64,000 bases of DNA. Source: Hyphomicrobiales bacterium. Its GTDB lineage: Bacteria; Pseudomonadota; Alphaproteobacteria; Rhizobiales; Rhizobiaceae. The position numbers and the translations under genes were made by a program. Positions 51,627-61,338 of this stretch are shown in pieces. The notes below the pieces were generated by a model, which worked only from the letters and a program-made list of their open reading frames with translations, was not told the origin of the DNA and did no database searches. The stretch is taken from the NCBI GenBank assembly GCA_900473805.1, contig UCMS01000030.1:39054-103053 (forward strand). The letters are read 5' to 3'. Each line of letters opens with the position of its first letter. Within the stretch, counting starts at the first letter, position 1.

Positions 51627-52664
51627 TCAGGCGTCCGGCCCGACGCGAATGACGCGCTTGCCGAAGGCCTCGCCGCGCAACAGCCCGATAAAGGCGCGTG
51701 GCGCCTCTTCCAGCCCGTCGATCATCTCCTCGCGATATTTGATCTTGCCGGCCTCGACCCATCCGCCCATCTCCCGGGCAAATTCGGGATAGAGATGGCC
51801 GAAATCGTCAAACACGATGAAGCCGCGCAGGATGATCCGCTTCTTCAGGAACATGCCCATCAGCCAGCCCATGCGATCCGGGCCGTCGGGCAAGGAGGTC
51901 GCATTGTATTGCGAGATCAACCCGCAGAGCGGGATGCGTGCCCGTGTGTTGAGCCGCGGCGCAACCGCGTCGAATACCGCCCCGCCGACATTTTCGAAAT
52001 AGATGTCGATGCCATCGGGCGTGGCGAGTTCAAGCTGCCCTACGAACCCGTCCGACTTGTAGTCGACGCAGGCATCGAAACCGAGCACCTCGACCGCATG
52101 GCTGCACTTCTCCCGACCGCCGGCAATGCCGACCACGCGGAGCCCCAGGATCTTGCCGATCTGTCCGACGGTCGCGCCGACCGGGCCCGTCGCACCGCCC
52201 ACCACCAGCGTCTCGCCCTCTTTCGGCTGGCCGATCTGCGTCAGTCCCGCCCAGGCCGTCAGCCCCGGCATGCCGGTGACGCCGAGTGCCCAGGAGGGAT
52301 GCGTCGGGTTGGCGCCGAGCCGCGTCACGCCTTTGCCGTCCGACAGCGCATAATCCTGCCAGCCGGAAAAGCCGACCACCCAGTCGCCTTCCGCAAAGCC
52401 GTCCAGCTTGGAGCTGACCACCCGCGAAACCGTGCCTCCGACCATCGTCTGGCCAATCTCGACCGGTGCCGCATAAGACGGCGCATCGCTCATTCGGCCA
52501 CGCATATAGGGATCGAGGGAGAGGAAAACCGTCCGCAGCAACATCTGGCCGTCAACAGGTGTCGGGATCTCGCCCGTTTCCAGCCGGAGTGTCTGTTCGT
52601 TCGGTTCGCCCCGCGGGCGTTCGGCCAGAACGAAACGGCGATTGGTCGTGGTTGATTGCGGCAT
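51627..52664 (-). CDS. NADP-dependent MDR-family oxidoreductase
   Basis: 345 aa from ATG 52664, preceded by CAGGAGA. MDR quinone-oxidoreductase fold without catalytic zinc ligands. Landmarks: LSLDPYMRGRMSDAPSYAAPVEIGQTMVGGTVSRVV, LVVGGATGPVGATVGQIGKILG (Rossmann loop), YFENVGGAVFDAVAPRLNTRARIPLCG. This matches the alkenal/enone reductase group (YncB/CurA-like). Proximity to the PfpI-like gene suggests reactive carbonyl detoxification; inference. Confidence 0.9.
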   Translation of the reverse strand: MPQSTTTNRRFVLAERPRGEPNEQTLRLETGEIPTPVDGQMLLRTVFLSLDPYMRGRMSDAPSYAAPVEIGQTMVGGTVSRVVSSKLDGFAEGDWVVGFSGWQDYALSDGKGVTRLGANPTHPSWALGVTGMPGLTAWAGLTQIGQPKEGETLVVGGATGPVGATVGQIGKILGLRVVGIAGGREKCSHAVEVLGFDACVDYKSDGFVGQLELATPDGIDIYFENVGGAVFDAVAPRLNTRARIPLCGLISQYNATSLPDGPDRMGWLMGMFLKKRIILRGFIVFDDFGHLYPEFAREMGGWVEAGKIKYREEMIDGLEEAPRAFIGLLRGEAFGKRVIRVGPDA

Positions 52665-53096
52665 GGATGATCTCCTGGTGTATAGACCGAAGCTTGGCAT
52701 GAATGCGGTCCGTCCCGCGGGTTCGCAGCCGCGCGTTCGGGTCGCGAGCCTGATGCGCGAGAGCGCGGCAATTGCCTGATCACGCCAGGCGAGCTGGCCG
52801 ACCGGTTCCTGCGACAACAATAGTTCACCTCCCTGAAAGTTCCATCGGCGCATTGTCATATGGCGATGAAATCGCGCTGACCGGTCCGTGAAATCATTTC
52901 CTCCGCGGACAGGCAGATGGCAGCCAACGAAGCCCCTTCGGCCGCGTAGGCACCTCGCCCTTAGTTGCGGGGAAAGGCGCCTGTATCAACGTTTGTAGCC
53001 CTCTCCGCGGATGGGCGGAGAGGGCACAGGGTGAGCTGCAAAGAGCTTCAGTGAGAGGACGCCTTCACCCCCCGTTGCGCCCGCCCAAAAGCCCCG
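52665..53096. other. Intergenic region containing an 11-bp hairpin
   Basis: 432 bases without a supported gene. GCCCTCTCCGC (52998-53008) and GCGGAGAGGGC (53015-53025) form a perfect hairpin that may end the DUF4097-like gene on the minus strand. The sequence also resembles one of the rhizobial CTCTCC repeat ends. Confidence 0.55.
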
Positions 53097-53843
53097 TCAC
53101 CGGATCGTCGCATGCACCATCTCGCCCCGGATGGTGATCGCGGGCTTTGCCCCCGGTGTGTTCGGCAGGGCGCTGTCGATATAGGAGGCGACGGCCTCCA
53201 CGCCGTAGGAGATAGCGGTCGGCACCAGAAAACGGATCGAGGCGTCCAGCATGGCACCGGACACGAGCACAGCCTCGGTCTGTGTCACCCGCTCGAAGGT
53301 GAGCCGGGCGCGCAGCGCCGCACCAGCGAGCGCCACCCGCGTGGCGTGGCCGGCAAGCGCAAAATCGCCTGCATCGCTGGCAACGTCGATGGCGGAGAAA
53401 TCGCCATCGAGACGCATCCGTGCGGCATTCTGGGTGATCGACACGGTCGCTTCCGGCTCAAGCCGCGCCTCCAGTAAGAGGGTGCAGTCGTCCCAGTCGT
53501 TCCAGCCAAAGAAACCGCCGCGGTCGCCCATGTCGATCTTCAGCGTGTCACCGTCGCGCCGCATATGGCCCTGTCCGCCGCAGTCCGAGGCGAACCAGGC
53601 GGAGCGGAAGAGGGCGCCCCAACCTCGTCGCGTGCCGGACAGCAGAGCCTGCGGTGCCCCGTCGCCACGCGTTGAAATGCGGATATCGCTGGCAGTCCCC
53701 GTCACCTCGAGCCGGGTCACGCCGGTCAGGTCGATCGGTCCCGAGACGGTCTCGCTCGCCTGGATCATCTGGATGCTGCCGTCGATGACGGCAAGGGCGA
53801 CGATGCCGCCGAGGATGGACAGAAGAATGGTTCGCTTGCGCAT
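53097..53843 (-). CDS. Membrane-anchored DUF4097-like protein
   Basis: 248 aa from ATG 53843. An N-terminal anchor or signal (MRKRTILLSILGGIVALAVIDG) is followed by a repetitive beta domain (GVTRLEVTGTASDIRIST; LEARLEPEATVSITQNAARMRLDGDFSAIDVASDAGDFALAG), as in DUF4097/DUF2807 adhesin-like beta-helices facing the periplasm. Function unknown. It is divergent from a membrane-anchored AraC-type regulator, with 185 nt between, suggesting joint control. Confidence 0.75.
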   Translation of the reverse strand: MRKRTILLSILGGIVALAVIDGSIQMIQASETVSGPIDLTGVTRLEVTGTASDIRISTRGDGAPQALLSGTRRGWGALFRSAWFASDCGGQGHMRRDGDTLKIDMGDRGGFFGWNDWDDCTLLLEARLEPEATVSITQNAARMRLDGDFSAIDVASDAGDFALAGHATRVALAGAALRARLTFERVTQTEAVLVSGAMLDASIRFLVPTAISYGVEAVASYIDSALPNTPGAKPAITIRGEMVHATIR

Positions 53844-54028
53844 GAGAGGCGTCCTTTCGCATGGCCCTGGCAGCGATCCGTTGCGGTCGTTGCCCGGGCG
53901 GTTTCGATGCCCCATCTGGCGAAGACGCACTGTCAGAGGCGACCTCGATTGCGTTTCAGGTCGACCGGGATCGCGCTTTCGGTCATCTTGGCCGCCATCA
54001 CACCCCGCGACTTTCGAAATCCCGCTCC

Positions 54029-55177
54029 ATGCTTTTTGTCCCTCTGTCTTTTCTCGTCGCCCTGTTCCTCGCCATCTTCCTTCTCCGCCTGCTGCGTGAG
54101 GAGGGACGGGAAAGCTGGGCGTCGCATGGCCTCTTCCTGCCGCTGATCGTGCTCTACATTGTCCAGAGCCTGCTGGTCGGCCTGCGCTGGGGTTATGGCC
54201 TCACTGCGGTTCTGGTGGTCCTGCCCGTTCTGGCGAGCCTCATTCCGGCGCTCTCCTATCTCGCTTTCCGCGATCTCGCCCGCGAGCGGCCGGGGCTGTC
54301 GCGTGCCGACTGGGCGCATCTCCTGCCGACACTGCTGGTCGTCATCATGCTGGGGAGCGCGCACCTGCCGGCCGGCTATGGTGACCCGTCGCTCTGGCGA
54401 ATCCCGGTCGATGTCGTCCTCATCGGCGAATTTCTCGGTTATGGTCTGGCCCTCTTCTGGCTCGCCCGCCACGGGCCGGACGGCCTCGTTGCCTCGAGGC
54501 TCGACGGCACGCTGCGTTCGATGCGCGGCCTGCAGCTCACCGGTCTGGCGCTGATCACCTCGGCGCTGACGGATGTCGCGATCAGCTTCGACATGCTGTG
54601 GTCCGGCGGGCGGTATTCGCCGCTGGTCGTCTCGGCCACGACAACGCTGATCCTGCTTCTTCTCGGTCTCGGTGCCGTGACCGCCGGCGAGGAGGGGCGG
54701 GAGGAGCGAAGTGAGGAGGGCGATGCCGGAGCCGAGGATCTGCCGCTCCGGTTCGCGCCCGGCGGGGTATCGAGCGCCGGGACAGCCGCTGCCACCGCGC
54801 CCGCTGCCCCCGCTGCGAAAGCCGCGACCGAAGACCATCACAGTCTTGCCGCCGACCTCGATCGCCTGATGGCGGAGAAGCGTCTCTGGGCCGATCCGGA
54901 TCTCAACCTTGCCCGTCTCGCCCGACGCCTCGGTGCACCCGCCCGTCTGGTGTCAGAAGCGGTCAACCGCGTGCATGGCGTCAGCGTTTCACACTACGTC
55001 AACGACCATCGCATCGCCGAGGCATGCCGTCTGCTCGCCGGGACCGACTGGCCCGTGACCCGCATCCTCTTTGAAGCGGGCTTCATGACCAAGTCCAATT
55101 TCAACCGGGAATTCTTACGCGTGACGGGAGACAGTCCGAGCGACTGGCGGCGACGAGTTCTCACACCTGCCGCTTGA
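54029..55177 (+). CDS. Membrane-anchored AraC-type regulator
   Basis: 382 aa from ATG 54029; the frame is open further upstream and the start is uncertain. Residues 1-215 hold about seven hydrophobic segments (MLFVPLSFLVALFLAIFLLRLL ... LLLLLGLGAVTAGEE). A Glu/Ala-rich linker precedes a C-terminal AraC HTH pair (NLARLARRLGAPARLVSEAVNRVHGVSVSHYVNDHRIAEACRLL; ILFEAGFMTKSNFNREFLRVTGDSPSDWRR). It therefore seems to be a one-component membrane sensor-regulator. A candidate target is the divergent DUF4097-like gene. Confidence 0.88.
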   Translation: MLFVPLSFLVALFLAIFLLRLLREEGRESWASHGLFLPLIVLYIVQSLLVGLRWGYGLTAVLVVLPVLASLIPALSYLAFRDLARERPGLSRADWAHLLPTLLVVIMLGSAHLPAGYGDPSLWRIPVDVVLIGEFLGYGLALFWLARHGPDGLVASRLDGTLRSMRGLQLTGLALITSALTDVAISFDMLWSGGRYSPLVVSATTTLILLLLGLGAVTAGEEGREERSEEGDAGAEDLPLRFAPGGVSSAGTAAATAPAAPAAKAATEDHHSLAADLDRLMAEKRLWADPDLNLARLARRLGAPARLVSEAVNRVHGVSVSHYVNDHRIAEACRLLAGTDWPVTRILFEAGFMTKSNFNREFLRVTGDSPSDWRRRVLTPAA

Positions 55178-55222
55178 GGGGGAGATCGCCGCAAAGCGGC
55201 GGGTGGCGGGGATCCAGGTGGT
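55172..55222 (+). repeat. Palindromic repeat fragment, family E copy 1
   Basis: CTTGAGGGGGAGATCGCCGC AAAG CGGCGGGTGG resembles 60505-60540. The CGCCGC/GCGGCG stem is intact. It overlaps the last codons of the AraC-type gene. Confidence 0.65.
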
Positions 55223-55312
55223 AGGTTCGCCCCATCAAGGCGATGCAGGTTGCGACCGCTCATCCCATCCGGGGCTGCATTCCAACCCTCCCTCGAAGAG
55301 AGAGGTCGCAGA

Positions 55313-57181
55313 TCACCGCGAATAGGCGGTGATCACCTCGAGAAACGCGTCGCCATACCGTTCCAGCTTGGATTGTCCGATCCCGGAAATCCCCAGCATT
55401 TCGTCGTCGTCCATCGGCCGTTCGGTGGCGAGCGCAATGAGCGTCGTATCGGGGAAAACCACATAGGGCGGCACCCCCTGTTCGCGGGCGAGCTCCATGC
55501 GCTTCGCCCGCAGCGCCTCGAACAGCTCCTGATCGGCCTGATCGAGCCCTGCCTTGGCATGGGCGGTGCGCGATGCGCTGGCTCCTCGCGCGGCCTTGCC
55601 CGTCGTCGGCCGGTCCTTGCGGAAGCGCACATCGACCTCGCGCTTGAACACCGCCCGCGCCGTCTCTTCGAGCTTCAGCGCGCCAAAGGCCGTATGGTCG
55701 ACGCGCACGTAGCCGGCCGCGAGCAACTGGCGGAACACCGATTGCCAGGTCTTCGAGGACAAGTCCTTGCCCGCCCCGAAGACCGGCATGTCGGTGTGGC
55801 CGAAACGGATGGTCTTGTCGTTTTCGGTACCCATGAGCACATCGATCAGATGACCGGTGCCGAAGCGCTCGCCGGTGCGGTAGATCGCGGCCAGCGCCTT
55901 GATCGCGGCGTCGAGTCCGTCCCAGGTCTCGACCGGCTTCAGGCAGGTGTCGCAATTCCCACAGCCGCCCGCGTGGCTCTCGCCGAAATGTTTGAGGATC
56001 GCCTGACGCCGGCATCCCGGCGTCTCGCAGATGGCGAGCAGCGCGTTGAGCTTGGCCCGCTCCACCCGCTTGATCTCGTCGGCTGCACCGCCCTCGTCGA
56101 TCATCCGCCCGCGCTGGATGACATCCGCCATGCCATAGGCCATCCACACCTCGGACGGCAGACCGTCGCGCCCCGCACGCCCCGTTTCCTGGTAATAGGC
56201 CTCGACCGAACCCGGCAGATCGAGATGCGCCACATAGCGCACATTGGGCTTGTCGATGCCCATCCCGAAGGCGACGGTGGCGACGAGGCAGAGCTCTTCC
56301 TCTTTCAGAAACGCATCCTGGTTGGCATCGCGCAGCGCCCGGTCCATGCCGGCATGATAGGGCAGCGCCCGGATGCCCTGATCGTCCAACCAGTTGGCGA
56401 TCTCCTCCACCTTGGCCCGCGACAGGCAATAGACGATGCCGCTCGATCCCTTGTGGCGGGAGAGGAAACGCAGGAGCTGCTGGCGCGGCTGGTCGCGCTC
56501 GACGATCTCATAGGCGATGTTCGGCCGGTCGAAGGAGGTTGTGAAGACGGCCGCATCCTGAAGCCCCAGCCGCTCGATGATATCGTCCCGCGTATGCGGA
56601 TCGGCAGTCGCCGTCAGTGCCAGGCGCGGCACGCCGGGAAAGAGATCGGCGAGCTTGCCCAGTTCGCGATATTCCGGCCGGAAATCATGCCCCCATTGCG
56701 ACACGCAATGCGCTTCATCAATGGCAAACAGCGCGATCTTCACGCCCTGCATCATCTCGACGAAACCGGCTGTGGCCGTCCGCTCGGGTGTCACATAAAG
56801 AAAGTCGAGCTCGCCCCGGTCGAGCGCCCGGCGGATATCGACATACTCCTCCTTGGATAAGGTCGAATTCAGCGCCGCTGCCCGCACTCCGAGGCCCTTC
56901 AGCGCCTCCACCTGATCGCGCATCAGCGCAATCAACGGCGAAACCACGACGCCGACCCCCGGCCGGCAGAGCGCCGGCACCTGGAAGCACAACGACTTGC
57001 CGGCCCCCGTCGGAAACAGCACCACCGCATCGCCGCCCGAGACCACATGGTTCACCACCTCCGCCTGCCGCCCGCGAAAGGCCGGATAACCATAGACGCG
57101 CTTCAAGACGCCAAGCGGGCCCTCGCGGCCATCTCGGTCACTGGCGGAGAAAAGCGGATCGGTGAGGGGTTGAGTCGACAT
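55313..57181 (-). CDS. recQ: ATP-dependent DNA helicase RecQ
   Basis: 622 aa from ATG 57181. Superfamily 2 helicase: Walker A PTGAGKS (57-63), DEAH (155-158) in [17 protein letters not shown], motif III TATAD, motif [18 protein letters not shown] zinc-binding RQC region ([15 protein letters not shown] ... CGNCDTC) and a C-terminal HRDC-like domain ([21 protein letters not shown] ... [17 protein letters not shown]) are present. It acts in recombination and replication-fork repair. Monocistronic, divergent from the MNT/HEPN pair. Confidence 0.95.
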   Translation of the reverse strand: MSTQPLTDPLFSASDRDGREGPLGVLKRVYGYPAFRGRQAEVVNHVVSGGDAVVLFPTGAGKSLCFQVPALCRPGVGVVVSPLIALMRDQVEALKGLGVRAAALNSTLSKEEYVDIRRALDRGELDFLYVTPERTATAGFVEMMQGVKIALFAIDEAHCVSQWGHDFRPEYRELGKLADLFPGVPRLALTATADPHTRDDIIERLGLQDAAVFTTSFDRPNIAYEIVERDQPRQQLLRFLSRHKGSSGIVYCLSRAKVEEIANWLDDQGIRALPYHAGMDRALRDANQDAFLKEEELCLVATVAFGMGIDKPNVRYVAHLDLPGSVEAYYQETGRAGRDGLPSEVWMAYGMADVIQRGRMIDEGGAADEIKRVERAKLNALLAICETPGCRRQAILKHFGESHAGGCGNCDTCLKPVETWDGLDAAIKALAAIYRTGERFGTGHLIDVLMGTENDKTIRFGHTDMPVFGAGKDLSSKTWQSVFRQLLAAGYVRVDHTAFGALKLEETARAVFKREVDVRFRKDRPTTGKAARGASASRTAHAKAGLDQADQELFEALRAKRMELAREQGVPPYVVFPDTTLIALATERPMDDDEMLGISGIGQSKLERYGDAFLEVITAYSR

Positions 57182-57243
57182 GGGCAAGGTGTAGCCGAAG
57201 GGGAGGGGGCTGGCCACAGCTCTCATTGCACCTTTCATTCATG

Positions 57244-57281
57244 TGGTTTAATATCGGATCGATTGATCTGATATTAAACCA
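57244..57281. promoter_or_regulatory. 38-bp inverted repeat upstream of the MNT/HEPN pair
   Basis: TGGTTTAATATC (57244-57255) and GATATTAAACCA (57270-57281) are perfect 12-bp arms; inside, GATC at 57257-57260 and 57265-57268 adds four pairs after one mismatch. It lies 26 nt before the proposed MNT start and between it and the recQ gene. AT content contrasts with the flanks. It is a likely autoregulatory operator. Confidence 0.7.
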
Positions 57282-57306
57282 GAAGCAACAACAGAAGCGG
57301 ACCGTC

Positions 57307-57966
57307 GTGGCAAGATTGCAACCAAGAAGCGTTCTTCGCAATCCCCTCAACGCCGTCTTCGGCGTCGACGCAAACGTCGTTGTCCTGCGCGAACTCGTCC
57401 GTCACGGTGGAGTATTGGCCGCCTCGGAGATTGTTGATCGTTCGGGAGCCTCCAAGAGCAGTATCCGCCTCGGCCTGCTCGCCCTGGAGCAGCTTGATCT
57501 GGTCGTAGTGGAGGGGACGAAGAGCACGCGTTTGCACCGTTTCAACCGCGACCACTATTTCGGCCCCACAATAGAGGCCCTGTTCGACGCGGAGGCGCGG
57601 CGATATGCGGACATTCTGGACGCCATTCGCCGGGCGGTAGCGTCGCTCCCGCAGGTTGTCAGCCTCAGCTTGTTCGGCAGTACAGCGGCAGGCAAAGACC
57701 GCATCGACAGTGATGTCGATATTCTTCTCGTCACTCTTGGCGCTGACGTTGCCGTGACGGTTCAGGCGGTGCGCGAAAGACTGAGGCAGGAGGCTGTGCG
57801 CTTGGGTTTTACCCCGAATGTCACCGGTCTTTCCGAAGATGACGTCGATAGGCTGAAACGCGAACGTGATCCGTGGTGGCAGGGTGTGCTTGCTCACACC
57901 GTGCTTCTCAAGGGACGTCAACCTGATAGTCTGCTGGTGGAGCCCAGGAGAAAAGCCGGTGGTTAG
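57307..57966 (+). CDS. HTH + minimal nucleotidyltransferase (MNT) antitoxin-like protein
   Basis: 219 aa from GTG 57307, with GAAGCGGA upstream; the longer frame to 57226 would run through the palindrome. N-terminal winged HTH (VLRELVRHGGVLAASEIVDRSGASKSSIRLGLLALEQL). The MNT core has LFGSTAAGK (G124-S125) and acidic pair SDVDILLV (D136, D138). In MNT/HEPN modules the nucleotidyltransferase adenylylates the HEPN toxin. Its last 8 nt overlap the HEPN-like gene, implying coupled translation. Confidence 0.85.
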   Translation: MARLQPRSVLRNPLNAVFGVDANVVVLRELVRHGGVLAASEIVDRSGASKSSIRLGLLALEQLDLVVVEGTKSTRLHRFNRDHYFGPTIEALFDAEARRYADILDAIRRAVASLPQVVSLSLFGSTAAGKDRIDSDVDILLVTLGADVAVTVQAVRERLRQEAVRLGFTPNVTGLSEDDVDRLKRERDPWWQGVLAHTVLLKGRQPDSLLVEPRRKAGG

Positions 57967-58375
57967 GACGGGGCCGACGAAGAAGAAGGATGCCGCCTAT
58001 GCCACGGCGCGGCTCAGAATTGCTCGGGGCTTCCTGAAAGAGGCGCGCAACAGCGCCGCCTTCGCAGACCCCGGCGATTTCGGCAATGCCACGATGTCGA
58101 CCGTCATTCATTGTGCGATCGCTTATGCTGATGCGCTCACGGCAAAGTTCAAGGGACAGGTCAATCAGGGAGATCATCAGGGTGTGATAAAGCTTCTGCG
58201 CGTGGCATTGGGCAAGGATCTTCCGGACAAGCAGGAGGCGAACTTGCGCAGTCTTCTCGAACAGAAAGACGAGGTGCAGTATGGCGCGCGGCTGCTGTCC
58301 CGCGCCGAGGCCGATCGATCGCTGGAGCGGCTCGAGCAGTTCGCAGTCTGGGCGGAAGAACTTCTCCTCCGTTGA
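57959..58375 (+). CDS. HEPN-like partner of the MNT protein
   Basis: 138 aa from GTG 57959, eight bases inside the MNT gene end and preceded by AGGAG. All-helical by appearance (YATARLRIARGFLKEARNSAAFA, STVIHCAIAYADALTAKFKG, RSLEQ-type C-terminal helices). Length and partner fit a HEPN-type toxin. However, no clear R-x4-6-H motif is visible: the equivalent segment reads LEQKDEVQYGARLLSRAEAD. Ribonuclease activity is therefore uncertain. Confidence 0.7.
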   Translation: MVRTGPTKKKDAAYATARLRIARGFLKEARNSAAFADPGDFGNATMSTVIHCAIAYADALTAKFKGQVNQGDHQGVIKLLRVALGKDLPDKQEANLRSLLEQKDEVQYGARLLSRAEADRSLERLEQFAVWAEELLLR

Positions 58376-58474
58376 TCCTTAATCCCTGTGCGCTGCAGCA
58401 ATTTGCCCTTGCCAGCCGCAATCCCACCTGCTCCTCATCGGCGTCCTCCCCAGCTTCAAAGGATCGCCTCCCGC

Positions 58475-59047
58475 ATGCCCACCCCCCTCAAACTTTATCT
58501 CGCCGGCCCCGAAGTCTTCCTCCCTAACGCCCGCGCCATCCTTGATGCCAAGGCGGCACTCACCCGCACCTACGGCTTCGAACCCATCTGCCCCGGCGAT
58601 CTCGCCATCCCGCCGGCCCCGACCAAACACCAGTTCGGCCTCAACATCTCCGAAGTCGACGAGGGCTTCATGAACCGCGCCGATGGCGTGATTGCCAATC
58701 TCACACCCTTCCGCGGCATTGCCGCCGATCCCGGCACGGTCTTCGAACTTGGTTACATGTGCGGCGCCGGCAAGCTGGTCGCCTGCTACACCAATGTCGC
58801 AGCCAGCCACTATGACCGCACCGCCGACTATTATGCCGGCGAAATCCACATCGCCGAAGACGGCCGCAAGCGCGCGCCCGACGGCACCATGCTGGAAGAC
58901 TTCGAGATGATCGAAAACCTCATGCTGCATGGCGGCGTCGAGCGTCGTGGCGGTCCGGTGGCCGTGCATGCCGCGACGTCTGAAACCCTCTGGACCGATC
59001 TCACCGCCTTCGAGTTTTGCTTGAAGGCGCTCTCGGAAAGAGTCTGA
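58475..59047 (+). CDS. Nucleoside 2-deoxyribosyltransferase family protein
   Basis: 190 aa from ATG 58475, with AAAGGAT upstream. It starts LKLYLAGPEVFLPNARAI, continues VDEGFMNRADGVIANLTPFRGIAADPGTVFELGYMCGAGKLV, matching the family fold in which a Glu (in FELGYM) forms the glycosyl-enzyme intermediate. It exchanges or hydrolyses bases of deoxynucleosides/nucleotides. Separate from the MNT/HEPN pair by 99 nt. Confidence 0.9.
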   Translation: MPTPLKLYLAGPEVFLPNARAILDAKAALTRTYGFEPICPGDLAIPPAPTKHQFGLNISEVDEGFMNRADGVIANLTPFRGIAADPGTVFELGYMCGAGKLVACYTNVAASHYDRTADYYAGEIHIAEDGRKRAPDGTMLEDFEMIENLMLHGGVERRGGPVAVHAATSETLWTDLTAFEFCLKALSERV

Positions 59048-59199
59048 AATCAGCGCTTTGGCGTGAAAAGCTCAGATCCCGCGCCCGGCGGTGATCAGCG
59101 GACGAACCGTTCTCGGGACGCGTCTGCATGACCTGTCAAAACCGGGGGCTTGTGGTTCGCACACGGCAGTGCTTCTTGGGCCGCAAAAGAGGCTTCCCT

Positions 59200-60489
59200 A
59201 TGACACAGTCGATTGCCGACAGGCCCGCCCTCGGTTCCCGTTTCCACCGCCTTCTGCTCTCGAGTGGCCTTGCCAATCTCGCCGATGGCATCGGTGTGGT
59301 CGCCTGGCCGTGGCTCGCCTCGCTGATCACGCGCGATCCCCTGGCGATCGCGCTCGTTGGCGTGGCGCAAAAACTGCCCTGGTTCCTCTTCGCGCTTCCC
59401 TCGGGCGTGATCACCGATCGCTTCGATCGCCGCCGTCTGGTGATCGCGATGGATTTTTTGCGTTTCATCACCCTGATGACGCTCTCCCTCGTCATGCTGG
59501 CACCCGACATGCTGCCCGATAGTCCGGTTGAGGATTTCCCGCGCGACCTGCTCTATTGGCTCCTACTGCTGTCCGCCCTCATCGTCGGCTTCGCCGAAGT
59601 CCTGCGCGACAATTCCGCCGTCACGCTGCTGCCCTCGATCGTCCCCCATGCGCGGCTCGAAACCGCCAATGGCCGCATGGGCAGCCTCGAAACCGTGATG
59701 AACATGATGATCGGCCCGCCGCTCGCTGGCCTCGTCATCGGGCTGGCGCTGCCGCTCGCCTTCGGGCTCTACGGCCTGGCCTTCGCCTTTGCCGGCCTCC
59801 TTGTCCTCTCGATCCCCGGTGAATTTCGCACCATCAGACCGGAGCCGCGCCATTGGATCGCGGAAATCCGCGAGGGCGCCGCCTATCTCTTCGCCCGTCC
59901 GCTGCTGCGCGATCTGGCGATGGGCCTCGGCGTGCTGAACGCCATTGAGGTCATGCTGCTGATGGGGTTGGTCTTGTATGCCCAGGAGGTCATGGGCCTG
60001 AATTCGGCGGAATACGGGCTGCTGCTGACAGGGCTTGCCGTCGGCGGCGTCATCGGGGGCCTGCTCGGCGAGCCGATCATCCGCCGCTTCGGGGCCTCCG
60101 CCTGCCTGCGCGCCACCATCGCCTGTTGCCTCGTCTGGGCGCTGGTCGTGCTCCTTCTCCCCGTGCCCATTCTGGTCTGGGCAGCGCTCGCCCTCTCGGC
60201 GATCACCGGCATGGTCTGGAACATCATCACGGTATCGCTGCGCCAGCGCCTCATCCCCCCGCATCTGCTCGGGCGGGTCAACAGCGTCTACCGCTTCTTC
60301 GGCCTCGGCACCATGCCGCTCGGCGTCTTCCTGGCGGGCGTCAGCGTCACGCTGGCCGAACACGTCATGCCGCGCCCCCAGGCGCTCGGCATGCCCTTCA
60401 TCCTCGGCGCCATCCTCTCCGTCTTGCTGCTCGCCGGCCTCTGGACCCGCGTTTCGCCAAAGGCACTTGCGGCATTCGACGGGCGGTGA
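59200..60489 (+). CDS. MFS transporter, DHA3/enterobactin-exporter-like
   Basis: 429 aa from ATG 59200. About 12 helices. LANLADGIGVVAWPWLASLITRDPLAIALVGVAQKLPWFLFALPSGVITDRFDRRRLV is the helix 1-3 region with motif A. Later VLRDNSAVTLLPSIVPHARLETANGRMGS and HLLGRVNSVYRFFGLGTMPLGVFLAG are typical of EntS-like members. The substrate is unknown. A family E repeat follows the stop. Confidence 0.85.
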   Translation: MTQSIADRPALGSRFHRLLLSSGLANLADGIGVVAWPWLASLITRDPLAIALVGVAQKLPWFLFALPSGVITDRFDRRRLVIAMDFLRFITLMTLSLVMLAPDMLPDSPVEDFPRDLLYWLLLLSALIVGFAEVLRDNSAVTLLPSIVPHARLETANGRMGSLETVMNMMIGPPLAGLVIGLALPLAFGLYGLAFAFAGLLVLSIPGEFRTIRPEPRHWIAEIREGAAYLFARPLLRDLAMGLGVLNAIEVMLLMGLVLYAQEVMGLNSAEYGLLLTGLAVGGVIGGLLGEPIIRRFGASACLRATIACCLVWALVVLLLPVPILVWAALALSAITGMVWNIITVSLRQRLIPPHLLGRVNSVYRFFGLGTMPLGVFLAGVSVTLAEHVMPRPQALGMPFILGAILSVLLLAGLWTRVSPKALAAFDGR

Positions 60490-60499
60490 GCACCTCCCA

Positions 60500-60622
60500 A
60501 CTCCCCCTTGAGGGGGGAGGTCGCCGCAAAGCGGCGGGTGGGGGTGACCTGGGCGACGGGCGTGCCGCCACCCATCACCCCACCCCGGACCTTCGGTCCG
60601 ACCCTTCTCCTCAAGGCGAGAG
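60500..60622. repeat. Palindromic repeat, family E copy 2
   Basis: CTCCCCCTTGAGGGGGGAGG, then CGCCGCAAAGCGGCGGG, and at the other end CACCCCGGACCTTCGGTCCG and CTTCTCCTCAAGGCGAGAG. These are nested hairpins between two convergent genes (MFS and msrB) and probably act in 3'-end formation. Confidence 0.75.
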
Positions 60623-60630
60623 CGATCCTC

Positions 60631-61044
60631 TCACTCGATCGGTTCAAACACCATCGAATGCCCGTTGATGCAGTAACGCAGGCCCGTCGGCTTTGGGCCA
60701 TCCGGAAACACGTGGCCGAGATGCCCGCCGCAATTGGCGCAGCGGATTTCGGTCCGCACCATGCCGAAGGACATGTCGCGATGCTCGGTGACGGCATCCG
60801 GCTTCACCGGTTCGAAATAGCTCGGCCAGCCGCAGCCGGCGTCGAACTTGGTGTCCGAGACGAACAGCGGTTCGTCGCAGGCCGCACAGCGATAGAGGCC
60901 CTTCTGGAACGTATCCCAATAGGGGCCGGTGAAGGCGCGCTCGGTGCCGTGTTCGCGCAGAATGCGGTATTGCTCCGGCGTCAGCTGTTCGCGCCATTCG
61001 GCATCCGATTTGACAACTTTCGGCAGGGTGGGTGTGGAGCTCAT
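60631..61044 (-). CDS. msrB: Peptide-methionine (R)-S-oxide reductase
   Basis: 137 aa from ATG 61044. Zinc Cys pairs C53-x-x-C56 and C102-x-x-C105; catalytic C125 in [10 protein letters not shown]. The [12 protein letters not shown] and [10 protein letters not shown] motifs are intact. It reduces methionine-R-sulfoxide in oxidised proteins using thioredoxin. Monocistronic. Confidence 0.95.
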   Translation of the reverse strand: MSSTPTLPKVVKSDAEWREQLTPEQYRILREHGTERAFTGPYWDTFQKGLYRCAACDEPLFVSDTKFDAGCGWPSYFEPVKPDAVTEHRDMSFGMVRTEIRCANCGGHLGHVFPDGPKPTGLRYCINGHSMVFEPIE

Positions 61045-61338
61045 GGTTTTCTCCTTGGGGGATGACACAGCCCAAGCATCGCCGGGACCGTTTGGGACTA
61101 TAGATAGGGCGCCTCTGTGGCTGCTGCAATTGCGCCTGACTTTGCCTTGGTCGCCTCTGATCTTCCGGCATTTCAAGCAAACGCCGAAATACCTCCGAAA
61201 TCCCCAGCTAATCGCCGTCTGACGCGTCCGTGATCGAGTTTTTTGCCGTTTTTGCTTGGAATGCCGGGACCCATGTCCTAACACGGAGCCTCCTTGATCG
61301 TCCCGACACCCGCGGTCGTACGCCCACGAGGAGGTGGA

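Noticed and set aside
55250..56860. 536-codon plus-strand open frame
   Set aside because: Antisense to recQ, which has all helicase motifs.
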